A stretch of 64,000 nucleotides of DNA from Actinomycetota bacterium (GTDB lineage: Bacteria; Actinomycetota; Actinomycetes; Nanopelagicales; Nanopelagicaceae). Location of the stretch: contig WLNY01000008.1 in assembly GCA_009699575.1 (NCBI GenBank), positions 1 through 64,000 of the forward strand, in the 5' to 3' direction. Positions 49,729 to 58,546 of the stretch are shown here, one piece after another. The position numbers were made by a program, and so were the translations under genes. Positions within the stretch are counted from its first letter, which is position 1. Each line of letters begins with the position of its first letter. Under the pieces are notes generated by a model. It was not told the origin of the DNA, did not search any database, and saw only the letters and a program-made list of their open reading frames with translations.

Positions 49729-50735
49729 GAAATTTTCCACACTGAACTTCGGGTACTTACAAGCGCAATCAACACTGGCGCGCCGATAAGTGAAGTCAAT
49801 AATCCGATAGGTAATTCATTAGGGCTTGCCACAGTGCGAGCTGCGGTATCGGCAGCGAGGACTATGGCAGCGCCGATAAGTGCGCCGTGAAACAACACAG
49901 TGCGATTGGTTGGACCATAGAGAAATCGCGCAATGTGCGGCGCAGCTAAACCAACAAAGGCAATCGATCCAACAGTGCTCACGGATGCACCGACGAGGAG
50001 TGAGAGAGCACCGAGAGCAACAAATCTGATGATGCGGGAATCAAACCCACGATGCCGTGCGGAGTCATCTCCAAGAGAGAGAACATCAAGTGAAGGCGCA
50101 ATTCGTGCAGCAATAATGAGTCCAGCTACAACGGATACCGCAAGAGCGATGAGATCTTTATTTGTAACAAGTGCCATAGACCCGAAGTTCCAAAAAGAAA
50201 GTGATCGGGCATCTGCTCGAGAGGCAATCGATGTTGCAACACCAACAACTGCTGCCAGCATTGCCGATACTGCGATTCCAACGATGACCAGAGTCATGCT
50301 TGACGCACTCGATCGACGCGATGCCAATGTGAAGGTAAGCATTGTTGCAAGAAATCCACCGAGGGCGCCGCACACGACAGCGCCGAATGAACCAATCGAT
50401 ACTGCGCCAACTAAAACTCCAAGTAACACCCCTGTTGCAGCTCCAGCCGATGTTCCAAGAATGGATGGCTCCGCTAATGGGTTGTTGCACGCGCCTTGCG
50501 CCATCACACCTGCTGCTCCAAGAGTCGCGCCAATAAGTAGCGCCGCAACTATGCGCGGAAAGCGAATATTCCAAATAATGTCGTGTCCGCTTTGGTCACT
50601 GTGTCGCATTGGATGAAGAAGCACGTTCCACACGTTATCGACGTGGGCTGCTCCGAGAGTAAAGGAAATAGAAATGAGCGCCAGCAAAATAGCGATGCTT
50701 ACAAATGCCCCTCGCCTACTGCTCACTCTATGCAT
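49725..50735 (-). CDS. hmuU: FecCD-family heme/iron ABC permease (HmuU-like)
   Basis: LGAAGVMAQGACNNPLAEPSILGTSAGAATGVLLGV; GSIAFVGLAAPHIARFLYGPTNRTVLFHGALIGA. Confidence 0.88.
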   Translation of the reverse strand: MHRVSSRRGAFVSIAILLALISISFTLGAAHVDNVWNVLLHPMRHSDQSGHDIIWNIRFPRIVAALLIGATLGAAGVMAQGACNNPLAEPSILGTSAGAATGVLLGVLVGAVSIGSFGAVVCGALGGFLATMLTFTLASRRSSASSMTLVIVGIAVSAMLAAVVGVATSIASRADARSLSFWNFGSMALVTNKDLIALAVSVVAGLIIAARIAPSLDVLSLGDDSARHRGFDSRIIRFVALGALSLLVGASVSTVGSIAFVGLAAPHIARFLYGPTNRTVLFHGALIGAAIVLAADTAARTVASPNELPIGLLTSLIGAPVLIALVSTRSSVWKIS

Positions 50736-51664
50736 TAGGCAGCTACCTTCATTATTTCTTTCGACAGAAGTGCAAGCATCGATGGAGTTCGCGGTCCAAA
50801 AGATAAGAGCAATGAATCATCAACTGCGATGATGCGAGAGTTCTTACCCGCATCCGTTTGACCCACGCCAGGTAATGCAACCAGACCTGTAACGCCTCCT
50901 ACTGATTCGAGTCCTTTTGTCATGACCAGAATGATTTCGGGATTAATTTGAGCAAGAGCTTCAGCAGTAAGAGTATTGAACGGATGAGGCATAACCTCGG
51001 CTCCCACATCACGGGCGCCAATAGCATCAAGTAAAGAATCTGCTCCAGACCCTGGGCCGCCCATAAGGTAAATAGAACTTGTTCCGCGAAGATATAAAAA
51101 GACCATGCGCGGTGCTTTTTTCATATGAACACTTGCTCGCTGAATCTCCGCTTGTATACGAGTATTGAGCGCTGTAGCGCCAGATGAAACACCGAGGGCG
51201 TCTCCGATTGCTAGTACTTTGGGAGAGATATCGACAAGAGTCCAGCTTTCAGGAATTTTTTTCACCGAGATTCCTGAAGCAACTATTTGATCAATCGCAC
51301 TTTGCGGTCCAGTCGATGCATCAATGAGGACAACATCGGGATGTGCAGCAATAATTTTTTCAGGAATTACTTGATGGCCTGAGGTGACGATAGGAACGGA
51401 GAGCAGTTGCGCATCAGTACTTGCAATGTCACGTCCTACGAGAATATTTTTTAATCCCAGGGCTGCAACAATCTCCGCTGCTCCGTTAGCCAATGCAATT
51501 ACTCGCTTACTCGTGGGAACCTCTAGAGATATTTCGTCTGCACTCAGTGTGACACTTGTGACATCACTATCGTGAATCTGAGCACTATCGACTCGAGGCT
51601 CTCCCCCGCACCCACTCAACACACACAGCATGAGCGTTGCAATGAGCAGATGCACTTTCCTCAT
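50735..51664 (-). CDS. hmuT: Heme ABC transporter substrate-binding lipoprotein (HmuT-like)
   Basis: Lipobox LCVLSGCGGE; SIYLMGGPGSGADSLLDAIGARDVG; TKGLESVGGVTGLVALPGVGQTDAGKNSRIIAVDDSLLLSFGPRT. Confidence 0.85.
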   Translation of the reverse strand: MRKVHLLIATLMLCVLSGCGGEPRVDSAQIHDSDVTSVTLSADEISLEVPTSKRVIALANGAAEIVAALGLKNILVGRDIASTDAQLLSVPIVTSGHQVIPEKIIAAHPDVVLIDASTGPQSAIDQIVASGISVKKIPESWTLVDISPKVLAIGDALGVSSGATALNTRIQAEIQRASVHMKKAPRMVFLYLRGTSSIYLMGGPGSGADSLLDAIGARDVGAEVMPHPFNTLTAEALAQINPEIILVMTKGLESVGGVTGLVALPGVGQTDAGKNSRIIAVDDSLLLSFGPRTPSMLALLSKEIMKVAA

Positions 51665-51750
51665 GTTTCTATTCTCTCAGCGATTTAGCCGACATGTATC
51701 ACTGTGTTGTCGGATAAGGCCATCGGGTCCGCGTTCTACTGTTATGAACT

Positions 51751-52254
51751 ATGAGGGCGAGAAATGTGGCAGTAGTTATTTGCGTATTTCTTCTCTTCTC
51801 CTGCGCAGAAGCACACGCGTCATCACGGAAAAGTATTTCCGGACCTGCAGGGCAAGTACTTGCTGCGTCGAAAACTCTCGTCACCAATGGAGCGCGAGTC
51901 AAAGTAACAGGTGAGAATTTTGATGAGACCGTTGGAATTTATCTTGGGTTTTGCGTAGTACCCAAAAAAGGATCTGCGCCAACTCCCTGCGGTGGCGGAA
52001 TAAATAAATCTGGAATTGCAAATGCCTCGTACTGGATTTCTTCCAATCCACCACCCTATGGAGTCGGGCTTGCTCTTCCCTTTATTGCCGGAGGTCGTTT
52101 TCAGGCCACTCTGACAATCCTTCGAAAAATTGGAAAATTTGATTGCGCGAAAGTGAAGTGCGCAATTACGGTTCGAGCCGATCACACTCGAAGTGATGAT
52201 CGAAGTTTTGACTTGTTTATCCCTATGAATTTTTCTAAGACCCCAACGAAATAA
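51751..52254 (+). CDS. Secreted protein, possible heme-locus accessory protein
   Basis: Signal peptide VAVVICVFLLFSCAEAHA; KVTGENFDETVGIYLGFCVVPKKGSAPTPCGGG; FDCAKVKCAITVRADHTRSDDRSFDLFIPMNF. Confidence 0.7.
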   Translation: MRARNVAVVICVFLLFSCAEAHASSRKSISGPAGQVLAASKTLVTNGARVKVTGENFDETVGIYLGFCVVPKKGSAPTPCGGGINKSGIANASYWISSNPPPYGVGLALPFIAGGRFQATLTILRKIGKFDCAKVKCAITVRADHTRSDDRSFDLFIPMNFSKTPTK

Positions 52255-52267
52255 GGAAGTACACACT

Positions 52268-53236
52268 ATGAAACCAATAGCTCGCATCACTGCAATAGCA
52301 GCAGTTCTTGCTCTTCTACTCTCCCCCATCAGCGCTGACGCGATGACAACTTTCAATGGTGGCCCATTGACCAATCTTGATCCCACCACTGCAACTGTCC
52401 ATATTGCTTTATCAAATTTCTCAACTAAAGGTGGCCTCTACATTCAAGAGTGCGTGGCTGGCGTTGATGGTGCTCGTCCATCTATGTGCAACAAGGCTGC
52501 CGAGCTCTGGATTTCAAATGATTCGCATGCTTCTTTTGCACCTACTGCTGACATCATCTTTAAACCACAAGCGATGTTTACATCTGGAACAACGGCCGTT
52601 GATTGCCGAGTTTCCATGTGCGGAGCTTTCTTGCGCTTTGATCACACCGTGCAGGGTGATACATCTGAGGATCAATTCATTGCGCTGACCTTTAAAGCAG
52701 GTGGCGTTGTGGTGCCAACACTTCCAACAGATGAAATCACCGCAACTCTTGGTGGGGCAACTTTAAGTACTCGCACGCCGGTGGAATTTGCCTATCGTTC
52801 TCCCGCCTTAATCATTGCGACATCCAAAGCGGGCGCACCATTGACTTATGCCTCCCTTGCTCCTGAATGCGCACTTGATGGCACTCGTGTCACAGCGCTC
52901 AAGGGAAGTGGATATTGCGATATTGCACTGACTTCTGCTGGAACATCCAGTGCTGCCGGTGTCACCGCACATTTTCCATTGAAATTAATTCCGGGTAACC
53001 AAACGATTATTGCCAAGGCAATGCCAACTACATTGAAAGCAAAAAGGAGCGCAGTGCTCTCCAAAAAGACAACCTTTGGCGCTTCAATTAAATACAGCGC
53101 CAGCGGAGCATGCGTTGTTAAAGGCAATACTCTTCGCGGAGTTCGCGTTGGTACATGCACACTCAAAGCCAGTGCTCCAGCAAAAGCTGGCATGTGGAAC
53201 AGTATTGAAAATACTTACAGAATAAGTATTAAGTAG
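52268..53236 (+). CDS. Secreted protein related to its upstream neighbour, with C-terminal Ig-like region
   Basis: Signal peptide; GGLYIQECVAGVDGARPSMCNKAAELWIS; VDCRVSMCGAFLRFDHTVQGDTSEDQFIALTF. Confidence 0.7.
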   Translation: MKPIARITAIAAVLALLLSPISADAMTTFNGGPLTNLDPTTATVHIALSNFSTKGGLYIQECVAGVDGARPSMCNKAAELWISNDSHASFAPTADIIFKPQAMFTSGTTAVDCRVSMCGAFLRFDHTVQGDTSEDQFIALTFKAGGVVVPTLPTDEITATLGGATLSTRTPVEFAYRSPALIIATSKAGAPLTYASLAPECALDGTRVTALKGSGYCDIALTSAGTSSAAGVTAHFPLKLIPGNQTIIAKAMPTTLKAKRSAVLSKKTTFGASIKYSASGACVVKGNTLRGVRVGTCTLKASAPAKAGMWNSIENTYRISIK

Positions 53237-53238
53237 GT

Positions 53239-53823
53239 CTAAGAAACGAGTGCTCGCAGGCCGTTGATGCAAAAGGTTGTTGTTGTTGTAATTTCAACCT
53301 GGGCATCGCGGCCTGCTTCAATCCTCTTTGTAGCAGCATCCGTAATGCTTTGAATAAATGCTAGGGCTTGATCGATATCTACAACTCCTGCTTGGACCAA
53401 ACTATTTTTTAACGGGGCCAGTAGGGCGCGGTGCGCCTGACCAATTGCCATCGCCCGATTTGCGGGAGTCGATGTTGCATTGAGTGCTTTAGCAAGCAGA
53501 TGTCGCCCATCGGAAATATATGTCAGCGCTGCTTCAATCCATGCCTGGATGCAGGAGAAAGGCTCTGTGCACTCTTTCACGGCATCTTTTAAGATCAGTG
53601 CAAAGCCGTGAAGTTCTTCGATGACAAGATCTGCAGTGAGTTCGGCGCTACTTCCAAAATATTCATAGACCGATGTACGAGAAAGTCCCGCGCGAGTGGC
53701 AACAGCTGCCACAGTAATTGCAGCGCCCCCTGATTCAAGTGCAATGCTTGATGCGGCTTCAATCAGCTGGGCGCGACGCCAATCCCTGTGAGATGCAAGG
53801 TCTGAAGTTTCTATGCGCGGCAT
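53239..53823 (-). CDS. TetR family transcriptional regulator
   Basis: LIEAASSIALESGGAAITVAAVATRAGLSRTSVYEYFGSSAELTADLVIEEL. Confidence 0.87.
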   Translation of the reverse strand: MPRIETSDLASHRDWRRAQLIEAASSIALESGGAAITVAAVATRAGLSRTSVYEYFGSSAELTADLVIEELHGFALILKDAVKECTEPFSCIQAWIEAALTYISDGRHLLAKALNATSTPANRAMAIGQAHRALLAPLKNSLVQAGVVDIDQALAFIQSITDAATKRIEAGRDAQVEITTTTTFCINGLRALVS

Positions 53824-53827
53824 GAGA

Positions 53828-55834
53828 CTAGTCTGCCATTTTCTTTGATAGCCGGCGCAGGGAATCTTTCACGATTGCAGTATCAGATGTGCGCCAGAGG
53901 GGTGGCATCGAATTAAGTAAGACACTTCCATAGCGTTTTGTCACAATTCGAGAATCAAGAATGGCGACAACTCCTCGATCATCAACTGATCGAATCAATC
54001 GCCCCGTCCCTTGCGCCAGCAATAGCGCTGCGCGAGGCAATGAAATCTGCATGAATCCACTGCCTCCTGAGGCGTCAGCTTCTGCAGCGCGCGCGGACAT
54101 GACGGGTTCATCAGGGCGCGGAAATGGAATGCGATCAATGGCGACCAAAATGCATGACTGCCCTGGAACATCAACGCCTTGCCATAGTGACATCGTTCCA
54201 AGAAGGATTGATGTTTCATCACTTGCAAATCTTTCAACCAGTGGGCCAACTGCATCGCCTCGTTTTTGCGTAATGATTTTGATGGGCAATTCAGCAAGCA
54301 CTTCGCGCAAATGCGCATCAGCTGCTTCGACTCCGCGCCACGAACTAAATAGCGCCAACGTGCGCCCACCTGCTGCATCAATGAGTTCGCCAAGTTCGGT
54401 TAAAACTTCCTTGCTTGGACCATCGCGTCCAGGCTCTGGTAAATGTTTTGGCAAATACAAAACACCCTGGTTGGCAAAATCAAAAGGCGAGCCGACATCG
54501 AGCATCTGCACATTTGAAGGATCAATATCTCCGGCCTCCGAATCAGATGCTTCACTATCTACTTCAGAGCCCACGACAAAACCGATGCTCTTAGCCATTG
54601 CATCAAAACCTGTACCCACTGTCAAAGTCGCAGAAGTAGCAATAACGGGGGTCTTTGTTAGAAGATTTGCGCGAAGAACTGCTGAGACCGATAACGGGGC
54701 AAGATGCAGAGTTGAAAATGTTGGTTCATACCAGAGCACTTGCGCAACTCCTGGTCGTAAAATTTTTCCAGCCGTTGTATTAACTTCTGAAACCGCGCCT
54801 TTGACTCGCGCTCTTTCAGCGATTGCATCTGAATCAATAATTTCCTCGTCTGCATTAATCAACTGCACTATCGCAGCGGCAGCTTCCCGTACTTTTCGAA
54901 TGGGTGCCTCAAGAGAGGATGGGATCTCCTCGAGTCGTCCTTGTCGCGCTGGGTTATCACGAACATCTTGGCCGTAGTCGGCCATCGCATCATGAAAGTT
55001 ATCTGCAGCTTTTGTGAAAGCCTCTGAAAGCTTGCCCGGCATGTGTTTGCGAGCCATCGCAGCTGCGCGAATCACTCGAGTGGCAGTGAGTTCTTCGGTG
55101 ACTGCTTGGGTTGTTCGATCCATAAATTCATGAGCTTCATCTAAAATAACCGCATCTCTTTCAGGCAAGATGGGATGTGAATCTACAATTTCAATAGCGA
55201 GCAAGGTGTGGTTAGTGACCACAATATCTGCGCCTTGCGCCCGCGATTTCGCCAGTGCTGCAAAACATGTTGTGCCATAAGAGCACATATCAGCACCTAC
55301 GCATTCACGCCCTGACAATGAATTAGCAGCCCACACTCTTCGATCAACATCTGGTGCGTCGTCTCGATCACCTGAGACGCCTGGAGTTTTCGCCCAGGCA
55401 TGTAACCGCTTGGCATCTTTTCCAAGGCTAGATACTTCTAGAAGAACCTCGCCATCTGGGTCGGCGTCTTCGCTATTCATTTTTTGTTGGCAGATGTAAT
55501 TTCCCACGCCTTTATAAATTCCATAGGAAATTTCGCGACCCAAAACTTTTTCAAGCGCCGGAACAACAGCGGGAAGATCGCGCTCGACCAATTGACGTTG
55601 CAGCGCCAAAGTTGCAGTTGCCACCAAAACTTTGCGCCCATGAACAAGAGCTGGAACGATGTAGGCAAGTGACTTTCCAGTACCGGTACCGGCTTGCACC
55701 ATCAAGTGATGGCGATCGGTAAGCGCATTTGCCACCGCCTCGGCCATCTCAATTTGGCCCTCGCGCGGCGACCCACCAATTGCAGCAACGGCTGCATCAA
55801 GGGCGGCGCGTACCTGCGCCGAAAGTTCACTCAT
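53828..55834 (-). CDS. dinG: DinG-family ATP-dependent DNA helicase
   Basis: PREGQIEMAEAVANALTDRHHLMVQAGTGTGKSLAYIVPAL; VILDEAHEF; LLLAQGTGRLIRSVDDRGVVAILDSRI. Confidence 0.9.
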   Translation of the reverse strand: MSELSAQVRAALDAAVAAIGGSPREGQIEMAEAVANALTDRHHLMVQAGTGTGKSLAYIVPALVHGRKVLVATATLALQRQLVERDLPAVVPALEKVLGREISYGIYKGVGNYICQQKMNSEDADPDGEVLLEVSSLGKDAKRLHAWAKTPGVSGDRDDAPDVDRRVWAANSLSGRECVGADMCSYGTTCFAALAKSRAQGADIVVTNHTLLAIEIVDSHPILPERDAVILDEAHEFMDRTTQAVTEELTATRVIRAAAMARKHMPGKLSEAFTKAADNFHDAMADYGQDVRDNPARQGRLEEIPSSLEAPIRKVREAAAAIVQLINADEEIIDSDAIAERARVKGAVSEVNTTAGKILRPGVAQVLWYEPTFSTLHLAPLSVSAVLRANLLTKTPVIATSATLTVGTGFDAMAKSIGFVVGSEVDSEASDSEAGDIDPSNVQMLDVGSPFDFANQGVLYLPKHLPEPGRDGPSKEVLTELGELIDAAGGRTLALFSSWRGVEAADAHLREVLAELPIKIITQKRGDAVGPLVERFASDETSILLGTMSLWQGVDVPGQSCILVAIDRIPFPRPDEPVMSARAAEADASGGSGFMQISLPRAALLLAQGTGRLIRSVDDRGVVAILDSRIVTKRYGSVLLNSMPPLWRTSDTAIVKDSLRRLSKKMAD

Positions 55835-55843
55835 GAGTGCACC

Positions 55844-56953
55844 CTAGTCACTTGACCCGACGGAGAGCGAATACTTCCTAGCCATCGCTGCCCCAGTCAT
55901 TTCTAAGTACGTAATCGCATCACTCATTGCATCCTGGCTAGAAAGAGCGAGTGATTTCAGCGTGAAAACTGCCGAATCTGCGGGGGCACTTTCTTTTACA
56001 TAGTCGCCCACACAATAATAAATTTCAATTCCTGCACTGTGTGCACGATGAGTGAGATCACCGAGAATTTTTCCTGAAAAACTTTGCGCGTCGAGTTGGC
56101 CTTCACCAGTAATGACAAGATCGGCGCTGCGAATCTCGTCATCGATGTTAGTCATCTTCGAAATTAATTCTGCACCGCTTGCAAGAGCAGCACCCCACAA
56201 TGTTCGAAGCCCATAGGCACTTCCACCTGCCGCCCCGCTTCCAGCGCAATCTGCCCTACCTACAAGGGAAGCGAAATGTCGAAGACCATTTTCAAGTGCA
56301 ATCACATCGCTATCACGTGCACCCTTTTGTGGAGCGAAGATTGCCGCCGCGCCATTGGCGCCAAGTAATGGCGCGTTGACATCAACGAGTGCAACAACTC
56401 CATCGACTGGTGGCGCAATGACATTGGTATTGAGTATGCGATCAATTGTTATAAGTGATTGCCCACCCAGTGGTATTGGTACACCTTCGCGATCAAGGAA
56501 TTGATATCCCAAAGCTGCCAGCGCCCCGGTTGCTCCATCGGTGCTTGCAGACCCACCAAGTGCGATAACGATTTTTCGAACGCGCGCATCTGCACATGCA
56601 TTTGCTAGAACCTGCCCCAACCCAAAAGTGTGTGCGCCCATCGCATCACGTGTGGCCATAAGAGTGAGCCCCGAACTCTGCGCGAGTTCGACATAGGCTG
56701 TTGCCTCACTGCCCAGTAGCCAATACGCACGAACATCGCGCCCATCTGGTCCAATCACATCTACATAGGTGCGCACGGCATCTGGTTGTACCGCTTCGAT
56801 CGCAAGTAAAGTGCCTTCCCCGCCATCGGCCATAGGTATACAGATAACTTCATCATCTGATCTGAGCGAGCGCCATCCTCTGGCAATAGCGTTTGCAGCC
56901 TCGCCACTTGTTGCGCTGCCCTTAAAAGAATCCGGTGCAATCACAATGCGTGC
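55844..56953 (-). CDS. glxK: Glycerate kinase
   Basis: MARIVIAPDSFKGSATSGEAANAIARGWRS; IALGGSASTDGATGALAALGYQFLD; VITGEGQLDAQSFSGK. Confidence 0.92.
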   Translation of the reverse strand, partial: ARIVIAPDSFKGSATSGEAANAIARGWRSLRSDDEVICIPMADGGEGTLLAIEAVQPDAVRTYVDVIGPDGRDVRAYWLLGSEATAYVELAQSSGLTLMATRDAMGAHTFGLGQVLANACADARVRKIVIALGGSASTDGATGALAALGYQFLDREGVPIPLGGQSLITIDRILNTNVIAPPVDGVVALVDVNAPLLGANGAAAIFAPQKGARDSDVIALENGLRHFASLVGRADCAGSGAAGGSAYGLRTLWGAALASGAELISKMTNIDDEIRSADLVITGEGQLDAQSFSGKILGDLTHRAHSAGIEIYYCVGDYVKESAPADSAVFTLKSLALSSQDAMSDAITYLEMTGAAMARKYSLSVGSSD

Positions 56954-56998
56954 CATCTGGCAATCCTTGCACACGAGCCTAAAATCTCTGCCTCAATT

Positions 56999-57020
56999 TG
57001 TAGTTGAAATTTCAACTACA
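56999..57020. promoter_or_regulatory. Perfect 22-bp palindromic operator candidate
   Basis: TGTAGTTGAAATTTCAACTACA between divergent glxK and ygiD. Confidence 0.8.
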
Positions 57021-57038
57021 TTGGTATAGCCTCATCCC

Positions 57039-57818
57039 ATGAACACCCAACAGATGCCCGCTCTCTACATTGGTCATGGCGCACCGATGATTCTCGATGA
57101 TGCGCTCTGGACCTCGCAATTAGCAGCGCTCTCTTCTAGCATCGCGCGTCCTACCGGGATTTTGATCGTCTCGGCCCACTGGGAAAGCGCACCTGTCACT
57201 TTAAGCAATCCGCGCGCTGGCACTCCATTGGTTTATGACTTTGGAGGTTTTGCGCAAAAGTTTTACGAGATGACATATAAAACTCCGGATGCATCCGCCC
57301 TTGCTTCAAAGGTTGCAGCGTTGATGCCAGCTAATGAACCCATCGCGCAGAGTGCGCGCGGGCTCGATCACGGCGCATGGGTGCCACTTCGCGTCATGTA
57401 TCCAGATGCCGACATTCCGGTCTTGCAGATGTCGATGCCGACCTCAGACCCTGGTCGATTAATGGAACTCGGCCGACGTCTTCAACCACTACGCGATGAA
57501 GGCATCCTCATTATCGGTTCTGGCTTTATGACACATGGTCTTCCATACATTCGCGATTACAGCCCAACTGCCCAAGCCCCTGGATGGTCTACTGATTTTG
57601 ATACATGGGCTGCAGAAGCACTCGCCCGAGGTGATGTGGATACGTTGGCAAACTTTAGAGAACTCGCACCTGGATTGCCCTACGCCCACCCAACCGTTGA
57701 GCACCTGACTCCCCTCTTTATTACATTGGGCGCTGCAACCTCACCTGATCGCGCGCCCGAGACAGTTATTGATGGCTTTTATATGGGCCTTTCTAAGCGT
57801 TCCATTCTTGTTGCATAA
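57039..57818 (+). CDS. ygiD: 4,5-DOPA dioxygenase extradiol-like (LigB superfamily, YgiD)
   Basis: MPALYIGHGAPMILDDALW; IVSAHWESAPVTL; GLDHGAWVPLRVMYPDADIPVLQMSMP; IIGSGFMTHGLPY. Confidence 0.9.
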   Translation: MNTQQMPALYIGHGAPMILDDALWTSQLAALSSSIARPTGILIVSAHWESAPVTLSNPRAGTPLVYDFGGFAQKFYEMTYKTPDASALASKVAALMPANEPIAQSARGLDHGAWVPLRVMYPDADIPVLQMSMPTSDPGRLMELGRRLQPLRDEGILIIGSGFMTHGLPYIRDYSPTAQAPGWSTDFDTWAAEALARGDVDTLANFRELAPGLPYAHPTVEHLTPLFITLGAATSPDRAPETVIDGFYMGLSKRSILVA

Positions 57819-57852
57819 GTAATTTCCGCTCTCCTGCCTTTACTATTGGCAA

Positions 57853-58188
57853 ATGCTTGCATGGAGTTACATGGCGATGATTGCTTTCACCATGGTCGGA
57901 TCTTTCTGGCTTGAAATCGCTTTGAAAGTTCGCGTTCTTGCCCGCTTGAAACGAGTAATAAAAAGTATCCTCCCCATCGCAATTCCATTTCTTATCTGGG
58001 ATGCCTACGCCATTAATCGCGGTCATTGGTATTTCGATCCAAAACAAATTCTTGGAATCTTTGGACCCTTTAATATCCCACTTGAGGAATTTCTTTTCTT
58101 TCTCATCATTCCCATCGCTGCAATCATGACTATCGAAGCTGTTCGCGCGGTGAAGAAACATTGGACTATCGGAGATGAAAAGCGATGA
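57853..58188 (+). CDS. crtYc: Lycopene cyclase subunit (CrtYc-like)
   Basis: 111 aa; FLIWDAYAINRGHWYFDPKQILGIFGPFNIPLEEFLFFLIIPIAAIMTIEAV (PLEEFLFF motif). Confidence 0.88.
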   Translation: MLAWSYMAMIAFTMVGSFWLEIALKVRVLARLKRVIKSILPIAIPFLIWDAYAINRGHWYFDPKQILGIFGPFNIPLEEFLFFLIIPIAAIMTIEAVRAVKKHWTIGDEKR

Positions 58189-58481
58189 TCTATACCCAAA
58201 TCGCCGTTGTCGCAGTAATCGCTGCTATCACCGTGGATCTAGTCATCATTAAAAGCCAGCTCATCCGAAGCGCAACGTTTTGGACCTCGTATGCAATCAT
58301 CCTTCCATTTCAATTACTAACTAACTGGTGGCTCACTTCGCGCTCCATTGTTATGTATAACCCTGATGCATTTATGGATGTACGAATCGCTAGTGCGCCA
58401 GCTGAAGATTTGCTCTTTGGGTTTGCATTAATTCTTGGAGTCTTAAGCATGTGGGTTTTCTGGGGTCGCCGCGAAAAATAA
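58185..58481 (+). CDS. crtYd: Lycopene cyclase subunit (CrtYd-like)
   Basis: 98 aa; PFQLLTNWWLTSRSIVMYNPDAFMDVRIASAPAEDLLFGFALILGVLSMWVFWGR; ATGA overlap with crtYc. Confidence 0.87.
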   Translation: MIYTQIAVVAVIAAITVDLVIIKSQLIRSATFWTSYAIILPFQLLTNWWLTSRSIVMYNPDAFMDVRIASAPAEDLLFGFALILGVLSMWVFWGRREK

Positions 58482-58495
58482 AATGTAGATACAAG

Positions 58496-58534
58496 AAAAA
58501 TCCCCCACACAATTAGATCGTGTGGGGGATTTTT
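58496..58534. terminator. Bidirectional intrinsic terminator
   Basis: AAAAATCCCCCACAC-aattagatc-GTGTGGGGGATTTTT: perfect 15-bp A/T-flanked stem between convergent crtYd and nrdJ. Confidence 0.95.
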
Positions 58535-58546
58535 TTAAGGATTTTT

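Noticed and set aside
49933-50616. 227-aa plus-strand ORF
   Set aside because: Antisense to hmuU; Ala/Thr/Arg-rich shadow ORF.
53961-54977. 338-aa plus-strand ORF
   Set aside because: Lies antisense to dinG; Ser/Pro/Arg-rich composition typical of a shadow frame, no recognisable domain.
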